From assembly GCF_047663525.1 (NCBI RefSeq), contig NC_092589.1:57407501-57471500 (forward strand): 64,000 nucleotides of DNA, read 5' to 3'. Below, one piece after another: positions 61,746-64,000 of this stretch (positions are counted from its first letter, which is position 1; each line of letters opens with the position of its first letter). Made by a program: the position numbers and the translations under genes. The notes under the pieces were generated by a model that ran no database searches, was not told where the DNA came from, and worked only from the letters and a program-made list of their open reading frames with translations. This DNA is from Anas platyrhynchos (taxonomy: Eukaryota > Chordata > Aves > Anseriformes > Anatidae).

Positions 61746-64000
61746 CCAATCTTCTTTTCATGAGGTAGGCAAGGATGAGTATGATGTTACATACCTGCTT
61801 TAAAGGTACACTGAAAAACTTGTTTTGAATGCTTTCACCTCTCAAATGACTGAACTTTCTCTTTACTCAAATTTCCACATAGTACGTACATACTGAATCG
61901 CCTTGCTCAACTTTATGAGGTAAATGCAGTCTGCCAAGTGGCTGAATTTAAGAAGGGCTTTTGCTTGGGGCCAGACCTCATTTTATGATATTATTCACAG
62001 CTACCTCAGTGCACACTTTTTATTTTCCTCTGAAATGTTATGTATTGATAAATGGAAGAGACAGGATGTCAGATAGCATGAGCTAGTGATTTGGATTGGA
62101 CCAGCAATGTATGTGAACTCTTGGAAATTAATTCTGGTATTTATGCATGCAATTACACATGAAATTAGCAACATTAACTACCCAAGTGGTGCTTTCATTG
62201 TGGCAAGCTATACACATTACTCTTACTTTATCTACTATTCCACTGACAGAGCACTGCTCTCTTAATGCATTGAAAAACATCAGATTATAAAACGCTATTT
62301 GTAGATAATATGAACTTTTAACTGTTTCATTGCATGATGATCACAAGCAGCCTGTCATGTTTAAAAGATAGGTGGATTCTTTGGGTTGGCAAATGTATGT
62401 AGGAGACAAAAAAAAAATTGTGTCAGATTTTAATCGTCTAATTTAAAGGTTTAAGGCTCGATTTATGTCCACCCTTTGCAGGTTTTGAAAGCTAGATTTC
62501 AATGTTCTTTGTGTTGTCGGAGCTCTATTTCTATGATTCAGGGTCCATTTGTTTCATTCAAACCAGTTAGGCTATATCTAAACTAGAATTTTAGTTATGC
62601 TAGAATTACTGTTGGTCTCTTTTTTTCTTGTGAATATCATCTTTGACATTTAGGTGTTTTCATATTGAAGGAAATTTTACTTGCCTGTCCCTGCACTTAC
62701 ATGCTGGCTTTCTGTATCTTTGCTGTGACTTTAAAAATTATTAATCCCCGTCAATAGCAATATTGCATTATTCTTGCATTTGTATTACTTCCAATTACTC
62801 TTTTCTTTTAACAAGGGCAGATATTTACATCATTGCTAGAACCATGACTAAAAATAGAGGAAAAAAATGTTTTAAATTATACTTGTAAAACACCTTTGAA
62901 AATTACTCAAATTTAGAACAAACAAACAACAATTCAAAAGCAAGAAGTGCGAACCCCTGTAAAGTCTGAATCTAGGAAGTTAATTAAGTAGTGTTTTCTA
63001 GGGTCTCTCACTATCAGACTCTTTAAGTTCATTAGAGGGACTTAATTATACCTACCTTGCTGGGGGAACAAGCAGAAATGTGTAGGCTTTGGAAGCTCTT
63101 TGTGGTGTGTCAGTACCTGCGGGTTACTGCTCCTGTGACAGTGGATTCATACTGTTGCAGCCAATTCTAATGAATTGGGCTAGGTGGGAGTCTTGCTTAT
63201 GACCTGGTGCTAACTTTAGTGCTGATATTCATGTCGCATTCTCAGTCACTTACTTTCTGTTGAACAAAATCGAGAAGTCTTTCAGAACCAAGTATAGAAG
63301 CCAAAATTCAGTGTGTAGCACTTTGTTTTGGTTAGGAAATGAAATTGGTGGTGTTTCAGCTTTTTAAAAGTGAGAAGAAAATTTCTCTACTGAGAAATGT
63401 TATGTTTTGGGGTTTTCTTTTTAAGTCTATATCCTGAACACATTTTGTTTTCTGTCTGTTTCCTTTTCAAAAGGGAACTTAATGAATTCTTACATCTATT
63501 TTTAAGGTAGGGCAGTTATTACACATAACAACTACTGTGTACTATAATAACAGCACACTGCTTTCCATTTTCCACATCCTGTGGTTGTTGGTTTTTTTAC
63601 TTTTATTTTTTTTAAAGTAATCTCAATATATTATCTCTTCTGCTGTCCTCATTCTTTAGTGCTTTCTGCTGATGGTGCAGAAGAGGTTTCTAGGTCTGAT
63701 AAATGTTTGTTATCTATTTCTGATGCAAATAAGTTCTGTTCCTTTGTTGATTCAGCCACACTGTAGTCTTTCTAGTCTTTTGGGTAATCCTTGTTATACA
63801 ATTATTCTCTTAGATCCTCACCCTGTAAAACTTCTCACCTCACTCTTTTCCTACCCACTGAACTGTGAATACAGTTTTCATAGATTGTATTGTACAGGGG
63901 TAATGGTGTGTCAGAGTGACCCCAAACTCATTTTCAGTATATCTCCAGCCATGTGTGTCAGTCTTTTGGCACTTCAATAACAACAGGGTTAATAAAGTGA
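61746..64000. other. SYTL3 intron, nothing recognised
   Basis: AT-rich sequence without a recognisable exon or repeat. The stretch 57061-57594 left of the CR1 cluster is likewise empty apart from T-rich runs near 57485-57505. Confidence 0.6.

Overview
This window is vertebrate nuclear DNA from a bird. The basis is CR1-type LINE fragments throughout, split vertebrate genes with GT-AG introns, three CpG-island promoters, and the gene order TMEM181 - DYNLT1 - SYTL3, which is the order known on human 6q25. A fowl or waterfowl is plausible, but the species cannot be fixed from the sequence alone.

Layout. Positions 1-4.3 kb are non-coding, with one GA-rich microsatellite. TMEM181 (+) runs from a CpG-island first exon at 4555 to a stop at 28569. 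I traced 17 coding exons by reading frame and splice sites; they join in phase into 517 codons plus stop. A long 3' UTR ends near 32.33 kb. The gene has a second CpG-island first exon at 6627-6634 that splices in the same phase, an AT-AC (U12-type) intron at 24489-25596, and a well-formed, frame-preserving 27-nt candidate microexon at 27458-27484.

DYNLT1 (-) lies tail-to-tail with TMEM181. Five coding exons (37161 down to 32978) give exactly 113 residues. Its CpG-island promoter is followed on the other side by SYTL3 (+), whose coding part starts at 43935. Seven coding exons (236 codons) carry the Rab27-binding Slp homology domain with its zinc finger and part of the linker. The C2-domain exons lie beyond the right edge.

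The rest is intron and repeat. The most unusual object is in the last SYTL3 intron present. A young CR1 LINE (58472-61518, minus strand), flanked by a 6-bp duplication CATTTA, sits inside an older CR1 copy. It carries one uninterrupted reading frame of over 900 codons. That frame fuses the N-terminal part of the CR1 ORF1 esterase to the ORF2 linker and reverse transcriptase, with the rest of the esterase and the whole apurinic-type endonuclease missing.

The three host genes have no evident joint pathway: a Golgi/endosomal GOLD-type seven-helix protein, a cytoplasmic dynein light chain, and a Rab27 effector. All touch membrane or cargo traffic, but their adjacency is conserved synteny rather than an operon.
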